64,000 nt of DNA from JBAXGW01 sp037139195 (lineage in GTDB: Bacteria > Bacteroidota > Bacteroidia > Bacteroidales > JAHJDW01), in the NCBI GenBank assembly GCA_037139195.1, contig JBAXGW010000003.1:43908-107907 (forward strand), given 5' to 3'. Below, piece by piece: positions 53,389-61,905 of the stretch. Below the pieces are notes generated by a model, which was not told where the DNA came from, did no database searches, and worked only from the letters and a program-made list of their open reading frames with translations. The stretch's first letter is position 1. Each line of letters opens with the position of its first letter. Position numbers and translations under genes: made by a program.

Positions 53389-54495
53389 ATGGCAAAATAT
53401 ATTTATGAGCATAAAAACTGGACCGATTTTTTATGGCAAGACAAAGCTATAAATGCCATATTTGGCGAGGTTCGTCTTATACAAGGTAAAATTATTGGGC
53501 AAATGAACTCTTTATGCTTTTCAGCTAAAGAAGAAGCCACTCTTTCTGCATTAACTCTAGACGTTGTTAAATCATCTGAGATTGAAGGAGAATTGCTCAA
53601 TTACGATCAAGTACGTTCGTCCATAGCAAGGCGTTTGGGTATTAACACCGCAGGACTGGTAGCGAGTAGTCGCCACATAGAAGGCGTAGTAGAAATGATG
53701 CTTGATGCCACCCAAAATTATACTTTGCCTTTAACCGAAAAACGATTGTTTGCTTGGCATGCAGCTCTTTTTCCAACAGGGTATAGCGGATCATATAAAA
53801 TAGAAGTAGCTCAATTCCGTACAAGTAAAATGCAAGTGGTTTCGGGAGCAATGGGCAAAGAAAAAGTACATTACGAAGCTGTTAAGCCAGAAGTGGTAAA
53901 GCCCGAAATGGAAAAGTTTTTAAATTGGGTTAACAATGATAATAGCCTCGACTCGGTTTTAAAAGCTGCCATTGCACATTTTTGGTTTATCATCATTCAC
54001 CCCTTTGATGATGGAAATGGCAGAATAGGAAGAGCCATAACCGATATGCTTCTAGCTCGTGCAGAAGGAAGTGGAGAAAGGTTTTATAGCATGTCGAGTC
54101 AAATTTTGATCGAACGCAAACGCTATTACGAAGTATTACAAAAAGTACAGCATAGTGCAAGTGACATTACCGAATGGTTAGATTGGTTTTTACATTGCCT
54201 CAAAAATGCCTTGCTAGCCACCGAAAACACTACACAAAAAATATTGCGAAAAGCTGAATTTTGGAAACTTCACGAACATACCCCTATAAATGAACGCCAA
54301 CGCATAATACTCAACAAACTCTTTGATGATTTTGATGGAAAACTACAAACCTCAAAATGGGCTAAAATCACTAAAACTTCTTCAGATACTGCCCTGCGGG
54401 ATATTAAAGACTTGGTAGGAAAGGGCATTTTGAAACAAACAGAAGAAGGAGGAAGAAACGCTAACTACGAACTAGTAGACATTAAAACAGTTTAG
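53389..54495 (+). CDS. Fic-domain AMP-transferase-like protein with winged-helix tail
   Basis: 368 residues from ATG 53389 (a TTG lies four codons upstream). N-terminal DUF4172-like region WQDKAINAIFGEVRLIQGKI. The inhibitory motif S-x3-E-G is at 62-67 (SSEIEG), so the protein carries its own inhibitory helix. The Fic active site HPFDDGNGRIGR spans 204-215 with H204, D208, G209, N210 and R215 all present. The last ~70 residues (ERQRIILNKLFDDFDGKLQT, SSDTALRDIKDLVGKGILKQ) look like a winged helix, suggesting DNA binding. Fic enzymes transfer AMP to target hydroxyls. It is monocistronic, with an operator array upstream and a long terminator. Confidence 0.9.
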   Translation: MAKYIYEHKNWTDFLWQDKAINAIFGEVRLIQGKIIGQMNSLCFSAKEEATLSALTLDVVKSSEIEGELLNYDQVRSSIARRLGINTAGLVASSRHIEGVVEMMLDATQNYTLPLTEKRLFAWHAALFPTGYSGSYKIEVAQFRTSKMQVVSGAMGKEKVHYEAVKPEVVKPEMEKFLNWVNNDNSLDSVLKAAIAHFWFIIIHPFDDGNGRIGRAITDMLLARAEGSGERFYSMSSQILIERKRYYEVLQKVQHSASDITEWLDWFLHCLKNALLATENTTQKILRKAEFWKLHEHTPINERQRIILNKLFDDFDGKLQTSKWAKITKTSSDTALRDIKDLVGKGILKQTEEGGRNANYELVDIKTV

Positions 54496-54548
54496 TCTCT
54501 AAAGTAGCTGCTTGTCGTGTTGCTTGTCAGTAATGAAAGTATTTTATT

Positions 54549-54586
54549 AAAAAGACCGCCATTTTCTACAAAATGGCGGTCTTTTA
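54549..54586 (+). terminator. Very strong terminator after fic
   Basis: AAAAGACCGCCATTTT, loop CTAC, AAAATGGCGGTCTTTT: a 16-bp perfect stem with A and T runs on both sides, so it can work in either direction. Confidence 0.9.
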
Positions 54587-54638
54587 ATGTTTAAAAACAA
54601 TTTGCTACTTTGTGCCACTATTAAAACCTATGTTCTTC

Positions 54639-54762
54639 AGTGGCTAATAAGAAAATATTAGATGCTAGGCATTATAAAATTGAAAACCAAGGAATTTACC
54701 TTAGTAAATGACTGTTTTCAATTTTAAAATAACGACGCAGATGACGTTTTCTTAAAGACACT
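54639..54762. repeat. Nested palindrome, element A, at the 3' end of the C1 peptidase gene
   Basis: The outer ends AGTGGCT (54639) and AGACACT (54756-54762) pair imperfectly, TAAGAAAA (54648) pairs with TTTTCTTA (54747), and TAAAATTGAAAAC (54675-54687) pairs perfectly with its complement (54714-54726). The centre is GGAATTTAC-CTTA-GTAAATGACT (54691-54713). The right end overlaps the stop codon of the C1 gene. A related element lies at 56114-56238. Confidence 0.75.
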
Positions 54763-56002
54763 ATTTTACAAACTTTTTCATTATTTCAGGAACAGCATCC
54801 TTATGAACTAAGAATGTAGTCATTTTCAATTTTACAAAATCTTCCGAAAAGAAATAATAACCAAATTCTGGCGAAGCAGAATCATTGTTTCTTGAACCCG
54901 AGCTGCTGTCTTTTATCAAAAACCAAGTCTTACCATCTTTTTCAACCCAACCAATTACGTGCATTCCGTGGTCGTCGGTAGTTGTATTATTAGAAAATCT
55001 AAACTGACGAGCATCTTCATTAATAAATTGCGAAGGAATATCCCAAGTAGGAATTATAGCACATTGAGTAACTCTCGAAAAACCTGCTTCAGATACGTCG
55101 CCACCAATAGCTATACTATAACCATTTTTAATTGCTGTTTTAATTGCACTCATGAAATCATCAAGTGGAACATTTAGGTAATCAACACTATGCCACCAAT
55201 TATCTTCAACAGTGTATTCTGCTTTTGTCCAATATGGCGATTGTTTAAACGACATAATATCTACATAATCATCAGGTTTAATTTGTAAATAGTCATTTAA
55301 GTAAGTAGTTGGCGTGTATTCTTTTCCCTCAACGGTAAATTTTGTTGGAGGCACACCAATATAATGATTCATTATGCTTTTAATGGTATTGATAGCTTCA
55401 TCCTCGTTCCACGAGTTTGATGTTTTTAAGCCATTTAAATAACTATTCATTTCATTGTACATCTTTTCATGCGAATGATATTTTCTGCCGTTTAAAAGCC
55501 CCGTATATGATTCTTGTGGAACCGCTCCATACGTTTTAAAAATTCGTTGAACTGCATTTGCTTCCGATCCTTCTGAAAACACTGAATTACCGCGTTCTTT
55601 GATAAAACGTTTAGCTTTTTCAACGTATTCCCAATATGCAGTATATATTTCAGATATCTTAACTTTCTTTTTAGAAATGCGGAAAACCTCCGATTCGAAG
55701 AATGATGTAGTAGAAAAAGACCAGCAAGTTCCAGCATTTCCTTGCGATAATGTAGGTTGAGCCCAAATAGATTTGTATAGATTAATTTTGTTTGGTAAGT
55801 TTAAACCCGTTTGATCCATTTCAAACTGCAGTTCAGTTTTTTCAGGACTTAAATTTTCTTCAACTGCTTTTACATCCTTCAATACTACATTTTGATAAAA
55901 GCCAGGTTTCGTTTCTGTAAATTTGCTTTTATCGGTATTTTGAGCAAATAAAAACATATTTGCTGCGAAAAATAAGATAAGTGATAGTGATATTTTTTTC
56001 AT
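54761..56002 (-). CDS. C1-family (papain-like) cysteine peptidase, secreted
   Basis: 413 residues. Signal peptide MKKISLSLILFFAANMFLFA. The bleomycin-hydrolase-like C1B pattern is present: oxyanion Gln in SQGNAG, catalytic C93 (GTCWSFS), catalytic His in DDHGMHVIGW (H345). The third residue, normally Asn before Ser-Trp-Gly, is D365 in FLIKDSSSG, and the Trp is missing. It may be an active peptidase with a changed triad. The gene is monocistronic: a hairpin at 56034-56070 separates it from the M16 gene, and element A overlaps its stop codon. Confidence 0.88.
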   Translation of the reverse strand: MKKISLSLILFFAANMFLFAQNTDKSKFTETKPGFYQNVVLKDVKAVEENLSPEKTELQFEMDQTGLNLPNKINLYKSIWAQPTLSQGNAGTCWSFSTTSFFESEVFRISKKKVKISEIYTAYWEYVEKAKRFIKERGNSVFSEGSEANAVQRIFKTYGAVPQESYTGLLNGRKYHSHEKMYNEMNSYLNGLKTSNSWNEDEAINTIKSIMNHYIGVPPTKFTVEGKEYTPTTYLNDYLQIKPDDYVDIMSFKQSPYWTKAEYTVEDNWWHSVDYLNVPLDDFMSAIKTAIKNGYSIAIGGDVSEAGFSRVTQCAIIPTWDIPSQFINEDARQFRFSNNTTTDDHGMHVIGWVEKDGKTWFLIKDSSSGSRNNDSASPEFGYYFFSEDFVKLKMTTFLVHKDAVPEIMKKFVK

Positions 56003-56033
56003 TTTTATTGATTTAGTTATTTTTTCATAAAAT

Positions 56034-56070
56034 TATAAAAAAAACGCCAGCTAATTTAATAACTGGCGCT
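56034..56070 (-). terminator. Terminator downstream of the M16 peptidase gene
   Basis: On the minus strand CGCCAG, a 12-nt loop and CTGGCG are followed by a run of eight T. It lies ~170 nt beyond the M16 stop codon, after element B. Confidence 0.8.
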
Positions 56071-56113
56071 TTTTAACATTTCATTAAGAAGTCAATGTTT
56101 CTGTGCTTAACAT

Positions 56114-56238
56114 AGAGGCTGGATATAAAGTTAATAATCGAGGCACTCTAAGGGTTTATTTTTTAGGAATTTACATAGGTAAATGACTAAAAGTAAAAAC
56201 AAGAGCAACGACTAGTTTGGACTTTATACGCAGACTCT
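56114..56238. repeat. Nested palindrome, element B, at the 3' end of the M16 peptidase gene
   Basis: Ends AGAGGCT (56114) and AGACTCT (56232-56238), inner TATAAAGT (56124) with ACTTTATA (56221), and the same 23-nt centre as element A with three changes (56166-56188: GGAATTTAC-ATAG-GTAAATGACT). The right end overlaps the M16 stop codon, in the same position relative to it as element A to the C1 gene. Confidence 0.75.
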
Positions 56239-59143
56239 AATAGCCAAAGATATCGCTTTGTGTAAGCTTAATAACTTTACCATATTTTTCAAGTTCACCA
56301 AAGTTTATATCAGCTTCTTTCGAAAGAATAATATACGTTTTAGTTTTGTTTTTGATAAATTGCTCGTTAAATAACTTCACGTCTTTCACAGTCATTGTAG
56401 GAATTTTAGCATACAAATCCTTACGAATATCATAGCTTAATCCTCTACGTTGAGCACTAATATAATTCCAAATAATGTTCATACGAGTAATACGCTCTGT
56501 ATTTATATTTGAAATAATACCGTCTTTTGCTAAATTAAAAGTTCCTTCCGATTCGGGCATATTATTAAACAAATCATTGTATGCGTTAAAAGCATCAAAT
56601 ATTTTGTCGTTTTGCGTTGCAATAAAGGAAGAATTCATATAAGGTTTAGTCGAATATGTTGGTGTTTGATAAGTAGAACGTGCAGTATAAGCTAGTGAAC
56701 GTTTTTCTCTTAACTCCTGGAAAACGATAGAGTTCATGCTTCCACCAAAATATGCATTGTATAATGAAACAGATGGAGTCATGCTTGCATTGTAAAGACC
56801 TCCTTTAGAAAGTAGTTGCAAATAAGCTTGTTTAGCATCGTATTGAGCAAAGTATACTTTATTTTCATTAGTTTCTTGCTCTGTAAATACTTTAGCAGTA
56901 GGAGGAGTTTTTAATGTTCCTTTTACGTTATGAAGTTTGTTTACAAGTTCAGTAAGTTTTTCGGGGCTTTCAGGGCCATAATATAATATTGAATGCTCAA
57001 ACTCCATCATTTCTTTAATTTTTGCAATTAGCTGCTCAGGTTTTAATGCTTTTAATTCTGTTTCGCTAAGTAAATAACGTTGTGTAGAATTCGGACCAAA
57101 AGTAGCGTAATCAACAAGGGCAGTAAAATTTGCTTTTTGATTCAATTTAGCGTCGGCTCTTGACTTAAGTATATCCGAAACTAAATTATCCAATGCTTCT
57201 TTGTTAGCTTGAGGATCGGCAATAAGCTCTTCAACTATCGACATTGCTTTTTCCATTTTATCAGATAAACCACTTATTGTAACCCAAGTTTCTTCATTTC
57301 CTGCATTAACAGAAAAGTCGCAAGCCAATCTATAAAATTCTTGATTTATTTGTTCACACGTTTTTTTAGAAGTTCCTAAATATGGAAGATAACTCATCGC
57401 TATTTCTGCAATTGGATCGTTAAATTGTCCCATTTTGAAATAATAATACAAGTTAAATGTCTTATTTTCAGAGTTGTCTTTGTAAATAATTTTAATATTA
57501 TTTTTTGCAGTTAACTGTTTCAAATCTTTTGTATAATCTAAGAATACAGGCTTAATTTCTGGAACTTTTGAGTTTTTGATATTTTTCAAAAAAGTAGATT
57601 CCATTTCACGATTAATAAAAATTGGAGTAATTTTAGGTTTTTCAACCTTTGTTACATCAGGAGGAGTTCCTTGGCGTTTGTATATTACAACATAATTTGA
57701 GCCAAAGTTTTTATTAGCAAAAGCAACGATATCGGCTTTTGTAATTTTTTTCATATCATTAATTGTGTTTACAGCTTTACTCCATTCAATATCATTAAGG
57801 AAAGCGTCAAGAATAGCACTTGCTCTTCCTCTATTTGTTTCGTATTCTTTTACTTTCTGAAGAACCAAATTATTGATGGTCGCTTCAAGCATCCAATCTT
57901 CAAATTGTCCTTTTTTAAGCAATTCTATTTGATCTAACAAAAGTTTTTTAGCTTCTTCCAGCGTTTGACCTTCTTTAGGAGTACCTGCTAAAATAAATGC
58001 CGAGTAATCTTTTAATCCGTAAACACCTGTACCTGCTCCTAGCATTGTTTGTTTTTGATTAATATTCACATCTATCAAACCTGCTTTATCATTGTTTAAT
58101 AAATTAGATATCATTTCTAGCATTAAAGCGTCTGTAGAATTTGCACCATTAAATCTATAAGCAATAGTTAAGTTTTCTGCATCAAGTCCTAAAACGTCCT
58201 TTTCAATTGGAGCAGTTATAGGTGTTTCAATTGCAAATTTTAATTCGGGAACCGTTGATGATTTTAATTTTCCAAAATTTTCGTCAATAATTTTAATTGT
58301 TTGGTCTGGATCAAAATCTCCCGACATAATTATTGCCATATTATTAGGCACATAGTATTTTGCAAAAAATTCTCTGATATTTTTCATCGAAGGATTTTTC
58401 AAATGTTCTGTTTCGCCTAATGTTGTTTGTTTTCCATAAGGATGATTTGGGAATAAAGCTTTTAACATTGCTTCGCTTGCTTTTCTTCTGTCTTGTGTTA
58501 ACGACATGTTTTTTTCTTCATAAACTGTTTCTAGCTCTGTATGGAATAGGCGTAAAACAGGGGAAGAGAATCTGTCGGCTTGAATTTTAGCCCAATTTTC
58601 AATTTGATTTGCAGGAATGTCTTCTACGTACATGGTATAATCATTAGAAGTTGCTGCATTAGTTCCATTTGAACCAATTGCCTTCATCAATTTATCATAT
58701 TCATTAGGAATTGCAATTTTTGAAGCGGCATAAGATATGCTATCGATTAAATGATAAGTAGCAGCTCTTTTTGCTAAATCCTTTTGAACGCGATAAATTT
58801 CAAATAATGAATCTATTTTAGAAATTAATACTTTTTCTTTGTTCCAATCAGAAGTGCCAAAATTTGGAGTTCCTTTAAACATCATGTGTTCGAAATAATG
58901 GGCCAAGCCAGTTGTTTCTGCTGGATCGTTTTTTGAACCAACTTTTACTCCAATAAATGTTTGAATGCGTGGAGCATCTTTGTATACAGTCATAAATACT
59001 TTAAGACCATTGTCAAGAGTGTAAATTCTAGCGTTTAATGGGTCGCCAGCAACCGTTTCGTATTTATATTGCTTTTGTGCCACTGCAGATGCACTAACAA
59101 GTATAAAAGCAATCCAAATAAATAGTTGTTTAGTTTTTTTCAT
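56237..59143 (-). CDS. M16-family zinc metallopeptidase (two-domain, pitrilysin-like)
   Basis: 968 residues. Signal peptide ends SASAVAQ. The inverted zinc motif HYFEH (H82, E85, H86) and the distal Glu in ELETVYEEKN make the N-terminal M16 domain active. The second, inactive M16 domain begins ~525 and keeps the fold (AYFGGSMNSIVFQELREKRS). It is probably a periplasmic protease for peptides. The protein is a fused two-half form. The stop codon lies within element B. Confidence 0.93.
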   Translation of the reverse strand: MKKTKQLFIWIAFILVSASAVAQKQYKYETVAGDPLNARIYTLDNGLKVFMTVYKDAPRIQTFIGVKVGSKNDPAETTGLAHYFEHMMFKGTPNFGTSDWNKEKVLISKIDSLFEIYRVQKDLAKRAATYHLIDSISYAASKIAIPNEYDKLMKAIGSNGTNAATSNDYTMYVEDIPANQIENWAKIQADRFSSPVLRLFHTELETVYEEKNMSLTQDRRKASEAMLKALFPNHPYGKQTTLGETEHLKNPSMKNIREFFAKYYVPNNMAIIMSGDFDPDQTIKIIDENFGKLKSSTVPELKFAIETPITAPIEKDVLGLDAENLTIAYRFNGANSTDALMLEMISNLLNNDKAGLIDVNINQKQTMLGAGTGVYGLKDYSAFILAGTPKEGQTLEEAKKLLLDQIELLKKGQFEDWMLEATINNLVLQKVKEYETNRGRASAILDAFLNDIEWSKAVNTINDMKKITKADIVAFANKNFGSNYVVIYKRQGTPPDVTKVEKPKITPIFINREMESTFLKNIKNSKVPEIKPVFLDYTKDLKQLTAKNNIKIIYKDNSENKTFNLYYYFKMGQFNDPIAEIAMSYLPYLGTSKKTCEQINQEFYRLACDFSVNAGNEETWVTISGLSDKMEKAMSIVEELIADPQANKEALDNLVSDILKSRADAKLNQKANFTALVDYATFGPNSTQRYLLSETELKALKPEQLIAKIKEMMEFEHSILYYGPESPEKLTELVNKLHNVKGTLKTPPTAKVFTEQETNENKVYFAQYDAKQAYLQLLSKGGLYNASMTPSVSLYNAYFGGSMNSIVFQELREKRSLAYTARSTYQTPTYSTKPYMNSSFIATQNDKIFDAFNAYNDLFNNMPESEGTFNLAKDGIISNINTERITRMNIIWNYISAQRRGLSYDIRKDLYAKIPTMTVKDVKLFNEQFIKNKTKTYIILSKEADINFGELEKYGKVIKLTQSDIFGY

Positions 59144-59271
59144 AGTGTATTAAAAGGTTAAATTATTTGAGTGCAAATTAATAATAATTTCTCTTTTTAT
59201 TGAAATATTTATATTAAATAATTGAATTTTTGTTCTATTGATTAGAATTATTAAATAATAAAACAAAATTG

Positions 59272-59279
59272 TAATTTTG
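59272..59279 (+). promoter_or_regulatory. -7 box upstream of the secreted 342-residue gene
   Basis: TAATTTTG matches TAnnTTTG, 18 nt before the start codon; no matching -33 box at normal distance. Confidence 0.35.
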
Positions 59280-59297
59280 CTTTAAATAATATTTAAA

Positions 59298-60326
59298 ATG
59301 AAAAAATACCTAATACTATTTTTTGTAATTATCTTTTATTCTTTTAGTATTTCTGCACAAAAAGCGGTAGATCTTTTTGAAAGTACATTTAAGCTAAAAG
59401 CAAACAGTGAAGAAATTTTTTATTATGGATTTGCTAAAGGCGATCAAATAGTATTTAACTTCACTGAAGAAGATAATAAAGATATTAAAGAAATTGAGAT
59501 TGCAGAGTACCCATCTTATTCAAAGTTTATTGATTATAAATCAAGTTCAATTTTTAATAAAACCATAAGTGTAAGTAATACCGGAATATATACATTTAGA
59601 TTTAACAATTCTTCTATTTCTGGGAGAATTTGCAAAGTAAAAATTCAACGTATACCTTGTTGTTCGTCAACCCAAAATTTTAATACTAACGTATTTTGGC
59701 GGAGTGGTGTTGATTCTATTTTAACTTCAAAGAAAGAAAAATATCTTGTAAAATCAGATACTGCGATAATTAGTATTGTTGACCAAGTAAGCAAAGTTTC
59801 ATCAAGAAATGCAATAAATGGAAACGCTAACAATTCGCTTATTGAATTTAGTTTGCCAGATAATACGGTTTTATGGAGTTACTATATTGGAGTGGGTAAA
59901 GAAGGAAAAGAAGTATACAATAAGTCGAAAGACCGATTAATTTCTACTGCTTTTGCTGTAGTTTCAAAGTTTTCGGGTTACGGAACTCTTGCTGCATTGG
60001 CTTTGTATGGTGTAAACACTTTTACTCAAGCACAAGGTGGCGACAATGTTAAATATTATTTAATAAAAGATAAAAATAATACTCAATTGTTTAAAGAACA
60101 AAAACCATTTGATTTTCATAAACAAGCTGATGTAGTTAGCGATGCAGCACAAATGAAAACTCCTTTAAAAGGACCTGTTTATTTAGGATTAACAAATGAT
60201 AATTTAATTGAACCCATTGAAGTGATTGTTAAAGTAACTGCTATTACCGTTAAACAAGAATGGGGTTCTCGATTCGTTAAAGAGATTATACCTAACGAGA
60301 AGAAAGAACCGTATTTGAAAAAGTAG
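59298..60326 (+). CDS. Unknown exported protein, 342 residues
   Basis: Signal peptide MKKYLILFFVIIFYSFSISAQ. The mature part begins KAVDLFESTFKLKANSEEIF and has alternating beta strands (EIEIAEYPSYSKFIDYKS, YTFRFNNSSISGRICKVKIQ) consistent with a jelly-roll, then an alpha/beta segment with a hydrophobic stretch (FSGYGTLAALALYGVNTFTQ, ~223-242) that could be a membrane-insertion region. It ends in basic residues (PNEKKEPYLKK). No family recognised and no T9SS domain. It stands alone between the divergent M16 gene and the Rpn locus. Confidence 0.7.
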   Translation: MKKYLILFFVIIFYSFSISAQKAVDLFESTFKLKANSEEIFYYGFAKGDQIVFNFTEEDNKDIKEIEIAEYPSYSKFIDYKSSSIFNKTISVSNTGIYTFRFNNSSISGRICKVKIQRIPCCSSTQNFNTNVFWRSGVDSILTSKKEKYLVKSDTAIISIVDQVSKVSSRNAINGNANNSLIEFSLPDNTVLWSYYIGVGKEGKEVYNKSKDRLISTAFAVVSKFSGYGTLAALALYGVNTFTQAQGGDNVKYYLIKDKNNTQLFKEQKPFDFHKQADVVSDAAQMKTPLKGPVYLGLTNDNLIEPIEVIVKVTAITVKQEWGSRFVKEIIPNEKKEPYLKK

Positions 60327-60437
60327 ATGGTTTTTTGGTGAAAATTGCATAGAATTTTCCGAAATATTTACTGATAACTGATAATTCAGCTGATTAAACT
60401 TTGTATTAAACTCGGGTATGGTTTTGTATATACTTTG

Positions 60438-60546
60438 AATCCGCAATAAACAGTGCAGTTGTTTGATTTTCTGGCCTATCAGGTCTTCCAAAACATGACA
60501 GGTTTAATGCCTAAAAATCAAATATTTATATCTTTCGCTGCGGATT
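60438..60546. repeat. Nested inverted repeats upstream of the Rpn gene (REP/MITE-like)
   Basis: Outer arms AATCCGCA (60438-60445) and TGCGGATT (60539-60546). Inside them, CCTATCA (60475) and TGACAGG (60496-60502) pair with one mismatch. The inner unit resembles the AACCTGTCA/TGACAGGTT palindromes often repeated in Bacteroidota. It ends 43 nt before the promoter box of the Rpn gene. Confidence 0.5.
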
Positions 60547-60589
60547 TATGATGATACAAATATTTTTTCATAATAAAATTCAAAAACAG

Positions 60590-60597
60590 TATATTTG
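60590..60597 (+). promoter_or_regulatory. -7 box of the Rpn gene
   Basis: TATATTTG, 19 nt before the start codon at 60617; no clear -33 TTG. Confidence 0.45.
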
Positions 60598-60616
60598 CAT
60601 AAAAATAATTCCAAAT

Positions 60617-61537
60617 ATGCGTTACCTCGATCCTAAAAACGACTTAACATTTAAAAAGATTTTTGGCGAACACCCTAATCTTTGCATCAGTTTGCTTAAT
60701 AGTTTGTTGCCATTGGAAGACGACGAGCTAATTGAAACAATAGAATATCTGCCAGCAGAACTCGTTCCTGAGATACCACTGCTAAAACGTACTATTGTAG
60801 ATGTTAGATGTAAAGATTTTAAGGGGCGTCAGTTTATTGTGGAAATGCAAATGTATTGGAGCACAAGTTTTGCACAAAGGGTTGTTTTCAATGCATCTAA
60901 AGCTTATGTTCGCCAACTTGAAAAGGCGAAAGAATATAAGTCGTTGCAGCCAGTTTATGCGTTAAATTTAGTAGCCGAAGAGTTTGAAGTAGGCACTACC
61001 GAATTTTATCATCATTATAAAATTGTTAATATAGAAAATACGGAGAAGCAGCTTAAGGGATTAGAATTTGTTTTTGTTGAATTGCCTAAATTTAAAGCGA
61101 AAAATATACTAGAGAAGAAATTACAATTGCTATGGCTTCGGTTTTTAACAGAAATTACCGATGGAATAACAGAGATTCCAGTAGAATTATCAGAAAATGC
61201 AACCATAAAAGAAGCGATTGACTATTTACAAGAGAGCTCATTTTCTAGGGAAGAGCTGGAACATTACGACCGATATTGGGATAGTATACGAACTGAGCGT
61301 TCTGTTCAAGCCGATGCGGAAGAAAAAGGGATTGTAAAAGGCAAAATAGAAGGTAAAATAGAAGGTAAAATAGAAGGATTAATTGAAGGTGAACAAATTG
61401 GCTTATCCAAAGAAAAACAAGAAACTGCATTCAGAGGGTTTGAAGCAAATTTAGATAATGAAATGATTTCAAAATTAACCGGATTGTTTGTTTCTGAAGT
61501 AGAAGTATTTCGTAAAGAATGGGAAGCGCAAAAATAA
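60617..61537 (+). CDS. Rpn-family (PD-(D/E)XK) nuclease, RpnL-like toxin
   Basis: 306 residues from ATG 60617 (MRYLDPKNDLTFKKIFGEHP); the frame is open upstream but the family begins here. The PD-(D/E)xK core shows D62 (IVDVRCKDFKG) and E76-x-Q78 (FIVEMQM). The C-terminal ~85 residues are a helical tail: ELEHYDRYWDSIRTERSVQ, then GKIE three times (61340-61375), GLIEGEQIGL and SKLTGLFVSEVEVFRKEW. E. coli Rpn full-length proteins are DNA nucleases held in check by their separately made C-terminal part. No ATG or GTG start is visible just before the tail here; in-frame TTGs at 61082 and 61127 are the only candidates. Two tail copies follow. Confidence 0.9.
   Translation: MRYLDPKNDLTFKKIFGEHPNLCISLLNSLLPLEDDELIETIEYLPAELVPEIPLLKRTIVDVRCKDFKGRQFIVEMQMYWSTSFAQRVVFNASKAYVRQLEKAKEYKSLQPVYALNLVAEEFEVGTTEFYHHYKIVNIENTEKQLKGLEFVFVELPKFKAKNILEKKLQLLWLRFLTEITDGITEIPVELSENATIKEAIDYLQESSFSREELEHYDRYWDSIRTERSVQADAEEKGIVKGKIEGKIEGKIEGLIEGEQIGLSKEKQETAFRGFEANLDNEMISKLTGLFVSEVEVFRKEWEAQK
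61340..61375 (+). repeat. 12-nt minisatellite (GKIE), three units, in the full-length Rpn gene
   Basis: GGCAAAATAGAA once and GGTAAAATAGAA twice, then a diverged unit GGATTAATTGAA. Each unit codes GKIE and keeps the frame. Confidence 0.95.
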
Positions 61538-61905
61538 TGATTTTGAATGATATAAATATCAAAGAGAGCTCATTTTCTTCGGAAGAGCTGGAACATTACG
61601 ACCGATATTGGGATAGTATACGAACTGAGCGTTCTGTTCAAGCCGATGCGGAAGAAAAAGGGATTGTAAAAGGCAAAATAGAAGGCAAAATAGAAGGCAA
61701 AATAGAAGGCAAAATAGAAGGTAAAATAGAAGGTAAAATAGAAGGATTAATTGAAGGTGAACAAATTGGCTTATCCAAAGAAAAACAAGAAACTGCATTC
61801 AGAGGGTTTGAAGCAAATTTGGATAATGAAATGATTTCTCAATTAACGGGATTAACTGTTTCTGAAGTAGAAGTATTTCGTAAAGAATGGGAAGCGCAAA
61901 AATAA
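61537..61905 (+). CDS. Free-standing Rpn C-terminal tail protein (RpnS-like), 122 residues
   Basis: ATG 61537 overlaps the TAA of the Rpn gene (TAATG), so translation is likely coupled; ATG 61519, in the same frame, is an alternative. The product is MILNDINIKESS joined to the tail sequence of the Rpn protein from the SSFS-x-EELEHYDRYW point to the KEWEAQK end. It has six GKIE repeats (61672-61743) instead of three, and changes near the end (SQLTGLTVSEVE instead of SKLTGLFVSEVE). It lacks the nuclease domain. By analogy with RpnS it may neutralise the full-length nuclease. It is intact, with no stop inside. Confidence 0.8.
   Translation: MILNDINIKESSFSSEELEHYDRYWDSIRTERSVQADAEEKGIVKGKIEGKIEGKIEGKIEGKIEGKIEGLIEGEQIGLSKEKQETAFRGFEANLDNEMISQLTGLTVSEVEVFRKEWEAQK
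61672..61743 (+). repeat. 12-nt minisatellite (GKIE), six units, in the tail-only gene
   Basis: GGCAAAATAGAA four times then GGTAAAATAGAA twice, followed by GGATTAATTGAA. Three units longer than the array in the full-length gene. Confidence 0.95.

Noticed and set aside
61330..61760. Short regular repeats that might look like a CRISPR array
   Set aside because: The units are contiguous 12-nt in-frame GKIE codons with no spacers; they are protein-coding minisatellites.
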